Shown here: piece after piece, positions 24,425 through 33,528 of the stretch
Position numbering within the stretch: position 1 is the stretch's first letter
How the letters are laid out: the number at the start of each line of letters is the position of its first letter
Origin: Dyadobacter sp. CY345
GTDB lineage: Bacteria; Bacteroidota; Bacteroidia; Cytophagales; Spirosomataceae
Assembly (NCBI RefSeq): GCF_021502725.1
Contig: NZ_JAKFFS010000003.1
Coordinates: forward strand, 682,001 to 746,000
Direction: 5' to 3'
DNA length: 64,000 nucleotides
Translations under genes and position numbers: made by a program
Notes under the pieces: generated by a model
What the model was told of the DNA's origin: nothing
Seen by the model: the letters and a program-made list of their open reading frames with translations, nothing else
The model's database searches: none

Positions 24425-24843
24425 TTGGATGCGGTACTATCGGAGGTTATTTTAGAGAAAAAGCGGATTTCATATAATTCCTGATTTTTGCCGGGAAGGT
24501 ATGGTTTTTGAAGTTTTTTAAGCACAAGCTGATCATTGTCCAGTTTCAGAATTTTATAACCATTCAAAAAAGCACCAGCCGAATCCAGATAAACAAGCGA
24601 ATCCGATTTCAGAATTTTGTAATTATATTTCCTGAATTCATCCTTCCGGCGTTCAAAAACCACCCCATCTTTGGTATACTCAAAATGCGACCAATGCTCA
24701 TCCTGAGAATTGTTGACATGTGTAAAACCATTGACAAAGTTCGAAATAGAATCCGTTTTCCAGATACCCAAAATCTGCTTTTCTTTCGACGCACATCGTG
24801 TCAAAACAGAAATTAAAAAAAACGCAACAACTACTTTTTTCAC
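24421..24843 (-). CDS. Small lipoprotein, lipocalin-like
   Basis: A 140-residue protein with a lipoprotein signal (FFLISVLTRC, cysteine near 18). The following ILGIWKTDSIS resembles the GxW opening of lipocalin-like domains common in Bacteroidota. The rest is beta-rich and charged (HFEYTKDGVVFERR, KILKLDNDQLVLKKL). It overlaps the downstream FG-GAP lipoprotein gene by 4 bp (ATGA), so the two are translationally coupled and probably act together. No specific function can be assigned. Confidence 0.7.
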   Translation of the reverse strand: MKKVVVAFFLISVLTRCASKEKQILGIWKTDSISNFVNGFTHVNNSQDEHWSHFEYTKDGVVFERRKDEFRKYNYKILKSDSLVYLDSAGAFLNGYKILKLDNDQLVLKKLQKPYLPGKNQELYEIRFFSKITSDSTASK

Positions 24844-24872
24844 AATTTTCTAAATTACTTCAATTGAAAAAG

Positions 24873-24918
24873 AAAGAAGCCAACCATTAAAGGACAATAT
24901 CCCTACGTTGACTTCTTT
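24873..24918 (-). terminator. Terminator-like hairpin after the first susD
   Basis: AAAGAAGCCAAC (24873-24884) pairs with GTTGACTTCTTT (24907-24918) with one mismatch. On the minus strand it is followed by CTTTTTCAATT. It lies between susD and the small lipoprotein gene and may reduce expression of the distal pair. Confidence 0.55.
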
Positions 24919-24968
24919 CAAAACGCCGGGAAAATTCCTCAGCCACATTAACCACTAACCATTAACAA

Positions 24969-26411
24969 TTAATAATTACTATTCTGGATCAAAACCCCAT
25001 CACTCAAATCCACTTCACGTTGTGGGAGCGGGAAGTAATAATGTTTAGGTTTTACAAAATTACGACTTGGTTTATACGGTCCGCGGGCAATTTTATAATG
25101 TGCAGCAATATCAATGAGGCCGGCTTTGTCCCAACGCATCAGATCCTGATGACGCTCGTTCTCACCGGCAAGTTCGACACGACGTTCGTGCATGATATCC
25201 TTCATCGTAGCACCGGTGATCTCTTTCACACCTGCCCGTTTTCTGACCGCATTGATTTCAGCATCACCACTTTGTCCGGAACGGATTTTAGCTTCGGCTG
25301 CCAAAAGATAAACATCCGCTGAACGCAAAAACGGAGCATTCAGACTCTGATCCATATCACCCGTTGGGGTAAACTGAGAATATTTCCGGAAAGCAAATCC
25401 AGTAACACGAGTCATATCAGCAGTAAATTCCGTTTCGCCAAGAGATCCTCTTTCCACCTTATCACCCGGACTAAAAATAGAATAGGCCTTACGCGGATCG
25501 CCCTCTTCAAACTCATTCACGAGATCCTGAATCGGCTCATGAAATCCCCAACCGCCAAAAGTTTGCGGTGTGTGGTAATAGGCTGGTGAGTTATCTGCTG
25601 TCCATCCTGTTTCGTATTGCAGCGAAAATAATGTTTCTGTATTATTTTCTGTAACCAACTCAAAATTCTGATTGAATCCGGTTGCTAGTTTATAAGCTGC
25701 ATTCGAAGTAACCTTTGCACTTGCCTCGATTGCCTTAGCCCAGTTTTCCTGATATACATACAATTTGGCAAGAAAACCATAAGCAGCTCCCTGCGTTGCC
25801 CGGCCAGCTTCTGTTGCTTCGTAGGTAACCGGAAGCATCGTTGCAGCTTTTTGGAAATCAGCTTCTGCCTGCGCTCTCACCTCGGCCAGCGAAGATTTCG
25901 GTTTGTTATAGGTCTGGTTCAATGCATCTTCCTCCAATAAAATCGGTACTTCGCCATAGATCAGAGATAAGCGCCAGTATACAAAACCACGCAGGAAATA
26001 AGCTTCGCCCATGCTCCGGTTTCGCAAGGTTTCGTCCATATCCACTTTCGGGGCGTTGATAAGTACTGCATTTGCCCTTGAAATAACTTCATACTTCGTG
26101 GACCAGGTTGCAAGAATATGGGAATTGGAGGGATCAAAAGTGAACATTTCCAAAGCCGTTTCATCCGCGTGATCACCTGCCCGGTTCATATCATCTGAGC
26201 AGTTATCGAAAGTGTATTCTGTGTGTGCGAATCCATCTTCGTTTAACAAGGGAGCGTAAATGGCATTTGTTGCGGCCACAACGTCGTCGCCATTACGCCA
26301 GTATTGCTGGGACGTAACCTGACCATACGGCGTCGTTTCCAATAAATTGTCCTGGCAACTGATCAAAGTTGCAAGAAAAATATATCCGGCTAGTGTAGTT
26401 ATCTTTTTCAT
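24969..26411 (-). CDS. SusD/RagB-family nutrient-binding outer-membrane lipoprotein
   Basis: About 480 residues from the ATG at 26411 (MKKITTLAGY); an ATG two codons upstream is also possible. The lipobox is ATLISC. SusD features are the TTPYGQVTSQQYWRNGDDVVAATNAIY opening, TPR-like helices (NRSMGEAYFLRGFVYWRLSLIYGEVPI) and the C-terminal IMHERRVELAGENERHQDLMRW and PLPQREVDL. It caps the SusC transporter encoded just upstream. The ligand cannot be read from sequence. Confidence 0.93.
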   Translation of the reverse strand: MKKITTLAGYIFLATLISCQDNLLETTPYGQVTSQQYWRNGDDVVAATNAIYAPLLNEDGFAHTEYTFDNCSDDMNRAGDHADETALEMFTFDPSNSHILATWSTKYEVISRANAVLINAPKVDMDETLRNRSMGEAYFLRGFVYWRLSLIYGEVPILLEEDALNQTYNKPKSSLAEVRAQAEADFQKAATMLPVTYEATEAGRATQGAAYGFLAKLYVYQENWAKAIEASAKVTSNAAYKLATGFNQNFELVTENNTETLFSLQYETGWTADNSPAYYHTPQTFGGWGFHEPIQDLVNEFEEGDPRKAYSIFSPGDKVERGSLGETEFTADMTRVTGFAFRKYSQFTPTGDMDQSLNAPFLRSADVYLLAAEAKIRSGQSGDAEINAVRKRAGVKEITGATMKDIMHERRVELAGENERHQDLMRWDKAGLIDIAAHYKIARGPYKPSRNFVKPKHYYFPLPQREVDLSDGVLIQNSNY

Positions 26412-26453
26412 AATCATATAAAATCTGCTGGTATAAGAATCTGAACGTTTGAA

Positions 26454-29400
26454 CTAGAAAGATAGGGAAGCGCCAATGGTCCAGGTTCTTGCCAACGGGT
26501 ACTGTGCATAATCAACATTTAGCTGGTTGTATTGCCCTGTTCCTCCGCTCACATATCCCAGTTCGGGGTTCAGTCCGGAATATTTCGTAAATGTGATAAT
26601 GTTCTGGCCAGTGACGTAAAGTCTCGCCTGAGACATTTTTAGCGCGCCAATAACAGACTTTGGCAAAGTATATCCCAGCGTCATATTTTTCAGACGCAGG
26701 AAATCACCTTTTTCAACAAACAGATCCGAAGGACGGAAGTTGCGGTTTGCGTTATCGATACTAACTCTTGGTACCGAGTTGCTTGTTCCGTCACCATTCC
26801 AGCGATTCATTGCATCAGCATAAAGGTTAAAGGAATAACTGGCGTCAAGTCCTTGCATCCTGTCCGCATTGTAAACCGAAACGCCGCCTACACCAACAAA
26901 AAACAGGTTGAAATCAAAACCTTTGTAATTAACACCGGCAGAAAATCCATAATTGATCTTTGGCTGCGGGCTGCCAATAATTGTTCTATCCTGATCATCG
27001 ATTACGCCATCATTATTCAAATCCACAAATCTTACGTCGCCAGGTTTTATCTGTCCGTCAGAACGACGTGAATCGTTAGCAATGTTGACGTCTGAATCAA
27101 TTTGTCCCTGATTTTGATAAAGTCCGTCCGTTTTATATCCGTAAAATGTTCCGTAAGGCTGGCCTTCGTAGGTACGGACAATTTCCTGCTGGCCACGTCC
27201 ATATAGTTGCGTCGCCAGAAAGCCGCCCGGTGTAGCCAGTTTGGTAATTTTGTTTTTTATAAAAGTCGCGTTACCACTTAAATTAAAAGTAAAGTCGCCA
27301 AGCGTATGACGGTAAGACGCTTCCAATTCCAGACCTTGGTTTCTAAGTTCTCCGATATTTTGATCAGGAATAGTTGAGGTACCAATTGTTCCGATGGATG
27401 GCGGGGCGAGAAGCATCTTTTTTGTGTCTTTAATAAAATAATTTGCAGACAGATACAGGCTGTTTTTCATTAATCCGGCTTCCAGTCCGAAGTTGCTCAT
27501 TTCAGCAGTTTCCCAGCCAATATTGATATTTGCCAACCGACTTTGCGCTGAACCCGCGATCTGATTTTGCACGCCTCCGTTACCAAATGCATAGCGGTAA
27601 GAAGAATTGATCAGAGCAAGATACTGCAATGAGGCAACATTTTGGTTACCCAATTGTCCCCAACCTCCTGTAACCTTGAAATTGCTGAAAATCGGGAGTG
27701 CATTTTTGAAAAATGATTCCTCAGAAATTCTCCATCCTGCTGAAAAGGCAGGGAAATAACCCCATTGGTTTCCGGGAGCAAATTTGGAAGAACCATCACT
27801 GCGGACAGTTGCAGTAAATAAATATCGGTCTCTAAAAGAATAATTAACCCGGCCAAAAACTGAGGCAAGTGCGTCGTAGCTGCGTCCGCCGTTTCCGCCA
27901 TCGCTCAGAGGTATCGACACGATCGTTCCGGCATATTGCATGTAACGCAGCGAAGGATCCTCGCTCGCAAAATCACGTCCGCGCTGATTGGAATAAATAT
28001 CATTGAAGGTTTGGGAAGTATATCCACCTACCAGACTTAGTGAGTGCTGACCAAATTTTTTATCATAAGACAAAAAATATTCCTGCAAAAACGACCAGTT
28101 TTTATCATGACCTAATCCAAGTTGATTGTAAGCGTTGGTTCTGAACTGGTCATTAATCTTAACATCAAAAGTACGAGTTTCGCTAAAAGTTGCATCCATG
28201 GCAACATTCGCGCGAAGTTTCAAACCTTCGATAATTTCAAGCTCGCCGGTCACACTACCTAGAAAACGGTTGCGAATATTGTCTGTATCCTGGTTATCGA
28301 CCGTGAAAACCGGGTTGTTAATATCGCCAAAAGCACCGATTCCCTGCGTGGAACTATAAGTGCCGTCGGTATTTTTAACAGGTAATCCGGGATGAAAACG
28401 GATGGCACTCCAAAGTAAACCCGTTTGGGAAGACCTTGTATCAGGTGAACTGTTGTGAGTATTGGTGAACTGGAAATTCTGACCAATTTTGATTTTTGAG
28501 CCAATTTTATGATCTGAATTAATACGGAAGTTCAACCGTTTGTACTTCGATTTTTCAATAATACCCTTTTCATCGTAGTATCCACCCGAAATTGAAAAAG
28601 ACGAATATTTGCCACCACCTCGGATAGAAGCGTCATAATTTTGTGTAATGCCTTGTTGCAACAGCTCATCCTGCCAGTTGGTAAGCTGGGTCTGATATCT
28701 GGTATCCTGCCAGATAGCCGGAATTGGTAAGCCATCGTTTTCATAAGCTTCCCTTTTAATCATCGCCAAAGAAGGAGCATCCAGTACGTCCAAGGTCTTG
28801 ATCCGGTTTGTTACACCCACGTAACCGTTTACGGAAAGTGCAATCGGATTATCAAATTTCCCACGTTTGGTGGTGATGATTATAACGCCGTTTGCTGCAC
28901 GCGTTCCATAGATTGCCGATGCAGAAGCATCTTTCAGAATTTCAATTGACTCAATGTCATTTGGGTTGACATCGTTCATACTTCCTGACGGTACACCGTC
29001 GATTACAACGAGCGGTGAAGCATTATTCACAGTTCCGAAACCACGGATCTGAATGGTACCTGCATCACCCGGAGCACCGCCGTTACGGACAATATTAACG
29101 CCCGCAGCTCTTCCTTGTAATGCCTGCTGCGCTCCACCAGACGGAAGGTTTTCGAAATCAGCTCCTTTGACAGACGATACAGCTCCGGTCACATCTTTCT
29201 TTTCCTGTGTACCATAACCAACGACAACCACTTCATTCAAAGCACTTACATCAGGAACAAGCGATATATTGATTATATCGTTTTTGTCAAGAACCACTTC
29301 CTGACTGACATATCCGATAAAAGAAAATTTCAAGGCAGTGGCGGCATCAGCTATGGATAATTGGTACTCACCTTTTTCGTTGGTGGAAGTTCCTAGCTGG

Positions 29401-29894
29401 GTTCCAACCACAAGAATATTTACGCCAGGCAAGCCTTCGCCTTTGTCGTCTGTCACTTTTCCCGAAATTTTGCGCTCAGCGGTTTTAAGTGGAAAAAGGA
29501 AGCCCTGCGTCTGGATCGAAGTGCCTGCTGGGTTTTTTCGTAGCAAAATACGAGTGTTGCCAACTACCTCATAGGAAACATTCAGGGGAGTTAATATCTG
29601 ATCCAGCACTTTGTACAAAGGTCCTTTTAATTCTTTCAAAGATGTACTTTGAGAATTCTGGATACTGCTTGTGCTGTAAACAAACTTTACGTCAGCCTGC
29701 TTTTCGATCAGGTTCAATACCTTTTTAATTTCCGTAGATTCCACTTTGAGAGAAATCTCTTTGCTCAGCAATTCCTGCCCACGTAAAGTATGGGCCATGG
29801 AAATCCCACAGCATAAAATCGCAATAATCAGTTGCTTAACACTAGTGCGCATGACTTTGTAAACAACCCTTTTGAGGGGTATTTTTTTATTCAT
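26454..29894 (-). CDS. SusC/RagA-family TonB-dependent transporter with STN domain
   Basis: A 1146-residue outer-membrane transporter. After a signal sequence, a secretin/TonB N-terminal (STN) domain occupies about 45-110 (EISLKVESTEIKKVLNLIEKQ). A carboxypeptidase-like domain follows at about 142-215 (ISGKVTDDKGEGLPGVNILV), then plug and barrel. The SusC signature LNEVVVVGYGTQ and the RGFGTVNNASPLVVIDGVPSGSMND segment are present. The STN domain couples transport to the FecR/FecI pair encoded directly upstream. The end is a typical aromatic barrel strand. Substrate unknown. Confidence 0.95.
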   Translation of the reverse strand: MNKKIPLKRVVYKVMRTSVKQLIIAILCCGISMAHTLRGQELLSKEISLKVESTEIKKVLNLIEKQADVKFVYSTSSIQNSQSTSLKELKGPLYKVLDQILTPLNVSYEVVGNTRILLRKNPAGTSIQTQGFLFPLKTAERKISGKVTDDKGEGLPGVNILVVGTQLGTSTNEKGEYQLSIADAATALKFSFIGYVSQEVVLDKNDIINISLVPDVSALNEVVVVGYGTQEKKDVTGAVSSVKGADFENLPSGGAQQALQGRAAGVNIVRNGGAPGDAGTIQIRGFGTVNNASPLVVIDGVPSGSMNDVNPNDIESIEILKDASASAIYGTRAANGVIIITTKRGKFDNPIALSVNGYVGVTNRIKTLDVLDAPSLAMIKREAYENDGLPIPAIWQDTRYQTQLTNWQDELLQQGITQNYDASIRGGGKYSSFSISGGYYDEKGIIEKSKYKRLNFRINSDHKIGSKIKIGQNFQFTNTHNSSPDTRSSQTGLLWSAIRFHPGLPVKNTDGTYSSTQGIGAFGDINNPVFTVDNQDTDNIRNRFLGSVTGELEIIEGLKLRANVAMDATFSETRTFDVKINDQFRTNAYNQLGLGHDKNWSFLQEYFLSYDKKFGQHSLSLVGGYTSQTFNDIYSNQRGRDFASEDPSLRYMQYAGTIVSIPLSDGGNGGRSYDALASVFGRVNYSFRDRYLFTATVRSDGSSKFAPGNQWGYFPAFSAGWRISEESFFKNALPIFSNFKVTGGWGQLGNQNVASLQYLALINSSYRYAFGNGGVQNQIAGSAQSRLANINIGWETAEMSNFGLEAGLMKNSLYLSANYFIKDTKKMLLAPPSIGTIGTSTIPDQNIGELRNQGLELEASYRHTLGDFTFNLSGNATFIKNKITKLATPGGFLATQLYGRGQQEIVRTYEGQPYGTFYGYKTDGLYQNQGQIDSDVNIANDSRRSDGQIKPGDVRFVDLNNDGVIDDQDRTIIGSPQPKINYGFSAGVNYKGFDFNLFFVGVGGVSVYNADRMQGLDASYSFNLYADAMNRWNGDGTSNSVPRVSIDNANRNFRPSDLFVEKGDFLRLKNMTLGYTLPKSVIGALKMSQARLYVTGQNIITFTKYSGLNPELGYVSGGTGQYNQLNVDYAQYPLARTWTIGASLSF

Positions 29895-29941
29895 AATTTT
29901 AAGAGTTTTTGTGGTTAACGAAACGCAAAAACATGAAACAA

Positions 29942-29960
29942 CCTGCTGATTTTCAGCAGG
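29942..29960 (-). terminator. Compact hairpin between fecR and susC
   Basis: CCTGCTGA-TTT-TCAGCAGG is a perfect 8-bp stem with a 3-nt loop, followed on the minus strand by TTGTTTC. It lies 48 bp before the susC start and 57 bp after fecR. It is likely to separate sigma/anti-sigma transcription from susCD, or to sit in the susC leader. Confidence 0.6.
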
Positions 29961-30016
29961 GACATTTTAGTGCCGTTGATGTTAGCGCATCCGCAGCACT
30001 TTTTTATTTAGATTAA

Positions 30017-31018
30017 CTATTTTGTACAGCCTTCTCCTCTTACGAACAGTGTGGTTCCACGTCGTTCATATGTGGCATTTATGGACCTGCAAATCAGATC
30101 AAGCTTTTCAAACAAGGAAAGATCTGCCAGGTCACCTGTAAACAGGCAGGTTTCGACCGAATCATTTTCGATTACAATATCAATCCCGTATGCTTTTTCG
30201 AGCATCGTGAAAGCGTCTTTTACAGGTGTTTCGAGAAACGAAAACACATAATCAGCTGGCAAGACCGAATGATTTAGTTTAGGATTTGAAACAATTGCCA
30301 ACTCCATTTTCTTGGATTTTTTATCAAAAACAATTTTCTGATTTCGAGTCAGGATTACACCGTTACTAATCTTTGATGCCCTTTCTTCCACTTCATAAAC
30401 AGATACGCGCCCGGAGGCGACCTGAACTTCAATGGAACGTGCGTCGTCGTAGGATTTTACTGTAAAACTGGTCCCCAGAACCTGGGTTACTAAGTTTTCT
30501 GTCGAGACAATAAATGGTTTTGCTGGATTTCTTTTGATCTGAAAAAAAGCTTCGCCATGTAAATAGACCAGTCGTTTCGTTTCGCCGAAATGTTCGGGAT
30601 AGCTGATGCTGCTCTTTTTTTGAAGTATTACGATACTCCCGTCTTCAAGCGGAATTCTTTGTGGAGTATCTGATGTATTTTTAATTTCAATGACGCCCTC
30701 TTTTTCGATGGACTGAATATTGGATGTTTCTTTGTTATTGATCTGACTGAACGCGAACCAACATCCGACGATAAGCAAGATAGATGCTGCAATACCTTTT
30801 ATCCAGGGTGAAAAGCGTAAAATAAAACTTTTGCTTGCTGTGCTTTTATCTACCTTTTTTTTGATCCGTTTTCCTATTTTTTCTTTTTCAGACTCAAAAA
30901 CGGGTGACTCGTCAATAGAATTACTATGAAGATAATCCTGAACGAATTTCTCCTCTGCCGGTGAGTGTTCGCCGGCCAGGTATTTTTGCAACAGGATATC
31001 GAAATCGAATTGATTCAT
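30017..31018 (-). CDS. FecR-family anti-sigma factor
   Basis: A 333-residue membrane protein. The cytoplasmic N-terminus (about 1-70) binds the sigma factor. One transmembrane helix (GIAASILLIVGCWFAFS, about 76-92) is followed by a periplasmic FecR domain (about 115-235; PLEDGSIVILQKKSSISYPE, LVYLHGEAFFQIKRNPAKPFIVST) and a C-terminal DUF4974-like domain (about 260-330). It receives the STN signal from the SusC protein and releases the ECF sigma factor encoded 19 bp upstream. Confidence 0.93.
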   Translation of the reverse strand: MNQFDFDILLQKYLAGEHSPAEEKFVQDYLHSNSIDESPVFESEKEKIGKRIKKKVDKSTASKSFILRFSPWIKGIAASILLIVGCWFAFSQINNKETSNIQSIEKEGVIEIKNTSDTPQRIPLEDGSIVILQKKSSISYPEHFGETKRLVYLHGEAFFQIKRNPAKPFIVSTENLVTQVLGTSFTVKSYDDARSIEVQVASGRVSVYEVEERASKISNGVILTRNQKIVFDKKSKKMELAIVSNPKLNHSVLPADYVFSFLETPVKDAFTMLEKAYGIDIVIENDSVETCLFTGDLADLSLFEKLDLICRSINATYERRGTTLFVRGEGCTK

Positions 31019-31037
31019 TATTTTGCTTTTTCGGATA

Positions 31038-31592
31038 TCAATTGGGTGTGTGATAGATCCAGAGGTGATCTTTTAAGATTTTTAGTGATTTTGTAATATG
31101 ATATTCGACCGCTTTTTCAGAAAGATTCAAATCCCTCGCGATGTCCTTGACGGATTGGTTCTCAAACCGGCTGAGCTGGAAAATTTTACTCGTTTTTTCC
31201 GGTAGTTTTTTTAACGCATTGTCCAACGCTGTGGACAGATCGGTAAACTCCACATCCTGTTCTGTAATGGAAGACTCCTGCATTTTTTGAAGAAGAACAT
31301 ATTCCTTGTACTTCCGCCAGGTGATTTTTGATTTGATGAAATTCGTGATCAGATGTTTCATCGAAATCACCAGGTATGAACTTAGATGCCGGATATTGCT
31401 TTCAGTTCTGCGGTTCCATAGACTTTCAAACAGGTCATGAACCAGTTCTTCCGCTTCTTCACGAGTTCCGATCTGGTGGTAGGCAATACAAAATAATTTA
31501 TACCAGTACCGGTCATAGATTTCCCCGAAAGCAGGTTTGCTGCCTTCAATCAGTTTAATAACCAGCTGTTCATCGGTTAACAACTTGCTCAT
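31038..31592 (-). CDS. FecI-type ECF sigma factor
   Basis: A 184-residue sigma-70 family factor. Region 2 (about 20-90) shows AFGEIYDRYWYKLFCIAYHQIGTREEAEELVHDLFESLW. Region 4 (about 125-175) shows LPEKTSKIFQLSRFENQSVKDIARDLNLSEKAVEYHITKSL. It heads the locus and probably directs transcription of the following susCD genes when released by the FecR protein. A -7 element lies 22 bp before the start. Confidence 0.95.
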   Translation of the reverse strand: MSKLLTDEQLVIKLIEGSKPAFGEIYDRYWYKLFCIAYHQIGTREEAEELVHDLFESLWNRRTESNIRHLSSYLVISMKHLITNFIKSKITWRKYKEYVLLQKMQESSITEQDVEFTDLSTALDNALKKLPEKTSKIFQLSRFENQSVKDIARDLNLSEKAVEYHITKSLKILKDHLWIYHTPN

Positions 31593-31614
31593 CCGGGAAT
31601 TCGTTATGGAACTA

Positions 31615-31622
31615 CAAAGGTA
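31615..31622 (-). promoter_or_regulatory. Possible -7 element for the ECF sigma gene
   Basis: The minus strand reads TACCTTTG, an exact TAnnTTTG match. A TTG lies 15 bp upstream, slightly closer than the usual 17-23 bp. It predicts a leader of about 16 nt. Confidence 0.5.
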
Positions 31623-31787
31623 TGGTCAAACAAAGCACAAAAATCCCTAACCCGTTTTAAGATTATTTTAAATAAATTTTAGTTTACGTCTGGTTATATA
31701 AATATTTTTAAAAATTCTGCGACATACCTGGCTCTGAAAAACTGGTAATTTATGATATACGCAACCTAATAAACGGGGTTTAAAACC

Positions 31788-31820
31788 AAAAAATGCCCTG
31801 CTGATAGGCAGAGCATTTTT
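31788..31820 (-). terminator. Intrinsic terminator downstream of dedA
   Basis: On the minus strand ATGCTCTGC pairs with GCAGGGCAT (one G-T wobble) around a short loop, followed by TTTTTT. It begins 30 bp past the dedA stop. The A-run on the other side makes it potentially bidirectional. Confidence 0.75.
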
Positions 31821-31849
31821 AGAATATTTATTAAAAATGAAGCTAAATA

Positions 31850-32509
31850 CTATGCAGCAGCATTTTGCTTTGACATTTTGCTTTTGAAAAACTGGTAGAT
31901 CATAGGTAGAATTGAGAATCCGATTATTCCAAAAATAACCAGTTCAAAGTTCTTTTTCACGATCTCCATGTTTCCGAAGAAATATCCAAGTAGTGTCAGA
32001 GATGGTACCCAAAGAACAGCTCCAAGGACACAGTAACCGATATATTTTGAGTAATTCATACTTCCCGCACCCGCAACAAAAGGAGCGACCGTACGAACGA
32101 TAGGGATAAAACGAGCCATGATCACAGTGCTTCCGCCATGTTTTTCATAAAAAGCTTCTGTTTTTTCAAGATATTCTCTTTTAAGGAAAAGGATTCTTTC
32201 GCGTTTTTTTATCTCGCCACCGAACTTCTTACCCATAAAATAATTGAGGTTGTCACCCAACAACGCAGCGATGATCAGGATAACGATGATCAGAAAAACG
32301 TTCAGGCCTGTTCCTTCATTGGCAGCAATCGCGCCGGCTGCAAAAAGAAGCGAATCGCCAGGAAGAAGCGGCATAATAACTAACCCGGTTTCTGTAAAAA
32401 CAATGAGAAATAAGATCACATAGGTAAGCGTACCGTACTCCTGAACGATATCAAACAAATGCTTATCCAGATGGAGGAAAAAATCAATAAACTGCGTTAA
32501 AAATTCCAT
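31850..32509 (-). CDS. DedA-family membrane protein
   Basis: A 219-residue integral membrane protein of the SNARE-associated/VTT (DedA) family, now linked to lipid scrambling or undecaprenyl-phosphate recycling. Visible hallmarks are ETGLVIMPLLPGDSLLFAAGAIA near the N-terminus, GDNLNYFMGKKFG, and the conserved FYEKHGGSTVIMARFIPIVRTVAPFVAGAGSM. Several hydrophobic helices span the protein. It is monocistronic with its own terminator. The next gene upstream is the phosphosulfolactate synthase homologue, 55 bp away. Confidence 0.93.
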   Translation of the reverse strand: MEFLTQFIDFFLHLDKHLFDIVQEYGTLTYVILFLIVFTETGLVIMPLLPGDSLLFAAGAIAANEGTGLNVFLIIVILIIAALLGDNLNYFMGKKFGGEIKKRERILFLKREYLEKTEAFYEKHGGSTVIMARFIPIVRTVAPFVAGAGSMNYSKYIGYCVLGAVLWVPSLTLLGYFFGNMEIVKKNFELVIFGIIGFSILPMIYQFFKSKMSKQNAAA

Positions 32510-32564
32510 TGCTTTTTAAGTTTAACCAATTAGTTATAAATATGAAAGGTGAGCTTTAAAACAG

Positions 32565-33359
32565 TTATTTCGAATCAACTTTCCATTCTTTCTTTGTTTT
32601 GGCATTCAGGAAGTGCGTGAAAGTATCACCGCGTAACCCTAAACGAATCGTTTCTAATGGGATAAGCTCGCTCGGAGCAATATTTCCCAAATTCACGTTA
32701 GCACCCAAGAGTTTGACAAACCAGACCTGCTGAGATTTTTGAGGCGCTTCCCACAACATTTTTTCAAAGGGAATCTGCGTTAAAATCTCTTCAACCAAAC
32801 CCTGACGAACCTCGCCGCTAGCTCTGAAAAGTCCTACATTTCCGGATTCTCTTGCTTCTCCGATCACTTTCCAGGCGCCTGCTTCCAGTTCAGACTGGAT
32901 GAGCTGGATCCATTTATAAGGAGGGATGATTTTATTTTCGTCTTTTGATCCAACTTCTGACAAAACCGTTACCTGCTGAGCCAGTTTGCGAATATATTCA
33001 CATTTCACATCCTGAGGCATTTCAATAGAGCCATCAGAAACCTCAGCAAATTTGAGGTCATATTTATCCAGTAATTTACGGTAGTCATCAAACTGATTTC
33101 TTACCACAAAAGCTTCAAATAATGTGCCGCCGAAATAAACCGGAATCCCGGCATTTTTATATACTGCTAATTTTTCATCAAGGTTGGAGGTTACATAGGA
33201 AGTGGCCCATCCAAGCTTTACGATATCTATAAATGTGGAGGCACTGGAAAGCATATCTTCGGTTTCCCTGATACTAAGCCCTTTATCCATAACCATCGTA
33301 ATTCCCTTTTCACGAGGCTTTTCTGAACGGGAAGGAATTTGTGATAACGTAAAATTCAT
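32565..33359 (-). CDS. Phosphosulfolactate synthase family protein (ComA-like)
   Basis: A 264-residue TIM-barrel protein from the ATG at 33359. The frame is open 16 codons further up, but that part overlaps the predicted promoter, so the shorter start is preferred. Family motifs are GITMVMDKGLSIRETEDML, IDIVKLGWATSYV, VYFGGTLFEAFV, FAEVSDGSIEMP and WKVIGEARESGNVG. ComA adds sulfite to phosphoenolpyruvate to give phosphosulfolactate, first step of coenzyme M synthesis in archaea. In this phylum a role in making sulfolactate or cysteate, for example for sulfonolipids, is a reasonable inference. Confidence 0.85.
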   Translation of the reverse strand: MNFTLSQIPSRSEKPREKGITMVMDKGLSIRETEDMLSSASTFIDIVKLGWATSYVTSNLDEKLAVYKNAGIPVYFGGTLFEAFVVRNQFDDYRKLLDKYDLKFAEVSDGSIEMPQDVKCEYIRKLAQQVTVLSEVGSKDENKIIPPYKWIQLIQSELEAGAWKVIGEARESGNVGLFRASGEVRQGLVEEILTQIPFEKMLWEAPQKSQQVWFVKLLGANVNLGNIAPSELIPLETIRLGLRGDTFTHFLNAKTKKEWKVDSK

Positions 33360-33395
33360 ATTTGGATACTCTTTTAAGTCTTCGAAAAACTCGGG

Positions 33396-33427
33396 CAAAG
33401 GTAGCAATTACCTTTGATACGTAGCAA
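33396..33427. promoter_or_regulatory. Divergent promoter pair, ComA-like gene and thioesterase
   Basis: CAAAGGTA at 33396-33403 is TACCTTTG on the minus strand, with a TTG on that strand at 33425-33427, exactly 21 bp upstream. This is a complete Bacteroidota promoter for the ComA-like gene. TACCTTTG at 33409-33416 is a -7 element on the plus strand toward the thioesterase, but lacks a matching TTG. The two -7 elements form a 21-bp palindrome, so the promoters would compete for sigma factor. Confidence 0.6.
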
Positions 33428-33528
33428 TAAAATCAGTAGTATTGACTTATTGTAATAGTTAAATCTACGATAATTAATATTTCAGGAATACATCCGGTTT
33501 AATATTTCACTCTTTGACTACTTTTAAA

